In this document: positions 63,681 to 64,000 of the stretch, in pieces
How the letters are laid out: each line of letters begins with the position of its first letter
How positions within the stretch are numbered: position 1 is the first letter of the stretch
Source: Sphingosinicella humi
GTDB lineage: Bacteria; Pseudomonadota; Alphaproteobacteria; Sphingomonadales; Sphingomonadaceae
Assembly (NCBI RefSeq): GCF_003129465.1
Contig: NZ_QFFF01000001.1
Coordinates: 310,001 to 374,000 of the forward strand
DNA: 64,000 nucleotides
Reading direction: 5' to 3'
Program-made: the position numbers and the translations under genes
The notes under the pieces: model-generated
Told to the model about the DNA's origin: nothing
Seen by the model: the letters and a program-made list of their open reading frames with translations, nothing else
Database searches by the model: none

Positions 63681-64000
63681 TTATCGGGCCGCGGTCTGAA
63701 CCTTGGTCTTGTTGAGAAGGCCGGTGAAGACCTGCTTGGCCTTGCCGGGGTGGCTCACCTTCTGGGCGGCCGGGAGGTTGCCGGCATCGCCGACCACCAC
63801 AACCCCGACCATCCCCATCCCGTAGTGCGGCAGGCATTTATAGCCATAGACGCCGGGCTTGCTGAAGGTGACTTTGATCGGCTGGTTCATCTTGCCCTTG
63901 AAGGGCTGCGCGCCCGCCGGGATCATGCCGGCAATGCTCTCGGCATTGTGGCTCTTATCAGTCGGCACGAAGGTGACGGTGTCGCCGGGGGCGACCTTCA
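63681..64000 (-). CDS. paz: Pseudoazurin, 5' end outside window
   Basis: The visible 106 residues are the C-terminal part of a blue-copper protein. All four copper ligands are present: His in DKSHNAES, and Cys, His and Met in [11 protein letters not shown]. The end includes the amphipathic C-terminal helix [16 protein letters not shown]. The signal peptide and first strand lie past 64000. Pseudoazurin is the soluble periplasmic electron donor to copper nitrite reductase, which agrees with the convergent nirK gene. An ATG-like start within the window is not used, since the frame is open to the edge with matching sequence ([12 protein letters not shown]). Confidence 0.93.
   Translation of the reverse strand, partial: KVAPGDTVTFVPTDKSHNAESIAGMIPAGAQPFKGKMNQPIKVTFSKPGVYGYKCLPHYGMGMVGVVVVGDAGNLPAAQKVSHPGKAKQVFTGLLNKTKVQTAAR

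Overview
The window looks like chromosomal DNA of a GC-rich alphaproteobacterium, most probably a sphingomonad (order Sphingomonadales). The basis is the combination of a haem-PAS FixL/FixJ pair, a [4Fe-4S] FnrL-type regulator, C4-pathway ALA synthase, cbb3 oxidase with the full ccoNOQP-GHIS set, a bacterial alternative oxidase and a fused NarK1-NarK2 transporter. The taxon is inferred from gene content and protein style, not from a marker alignment.

Region 1 (1-14089) is a mobile genomic island that enters from beyond the left edge. Its recombination module lies on the minus strand at the right end: a GmtY-like tyrosine recombinase, a 1023-residue GmtZ/VPA1269-like recombinase, a small coiled-coil protein, a RecD2-like helicase and a GmtX-like protein. 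This resembles the gamma-mobile-trio (GMT) element type, but with two extra genes between gmtZ and gmtX. The visible cargo is an adenine-methyltransferase-like protein (5' end outside the window), a TrlF-type PHP/SMC-like ATPase and an orphan MbcA/Xre-type antitoxin. The island is inserted inside rarA (mgsA): only the C-terminal part of that replication-repair ATPase gene follows the junction at about 14090.

Region 2 (14.1-23.9 kb) holds ordinary chromosomal genes: a secreted serine hydrolase, a mechanosensitive-channel-like protein, an RNase H-fold-like hypothetical protein, tRNA-Thr(TGT), an Lrp/AsnC regulator, a DUF454 membrane protein, a secreted hypothetical protein, a GNAT acetyltransferase, an acetyl-CoA hydrolase/CoA-transferase and hemN.

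Region 3 (24.1-36.5 kb) is a low-oxygen respiration block. It contains ccoNOQP-ccoGHIS, an unknown membrane protein, an Nfu-type Fe-S scaffold, fixLJ, alternative oxidase and a single-domain response regulator.

Region 4 (36.7-64 kb) is a partial denitrification island. It contains narK-narGHJI plus a parvulin and two small proteins, a near-complete molybdopterin set (moaA, mobA, moeA, moaC, moaB, moaE, moaD), two nnrS genes, quinol-type norB, nnrU, hemA, an fnrL-type regulator, nirK and the start of a pseudoazurin gene. No nos genes are in the window, so the visible pathway runs nitrate to nitrite to NO to N2O.

The parts fit one circuit. The four-cysteine FNR protein at 61389-62114 has the E..SR recognition helix expected to read TTGAT half-sites. 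Such sites lie before ccoN/hemN, narK, moaA/nnrS, moaD, the GNAT-hemA-nnrU operon and nirK, mostly 50-75 bp from the start codons. Low oxygen would then switch on cbb3 oxidase, haem supply, molybdenum cofactor and nitrogen-oxide respiration together, while FixLJ sits divergently beside the alternative oxidase. No CRISPR array, rRNA, IS element or replication origin was seen.
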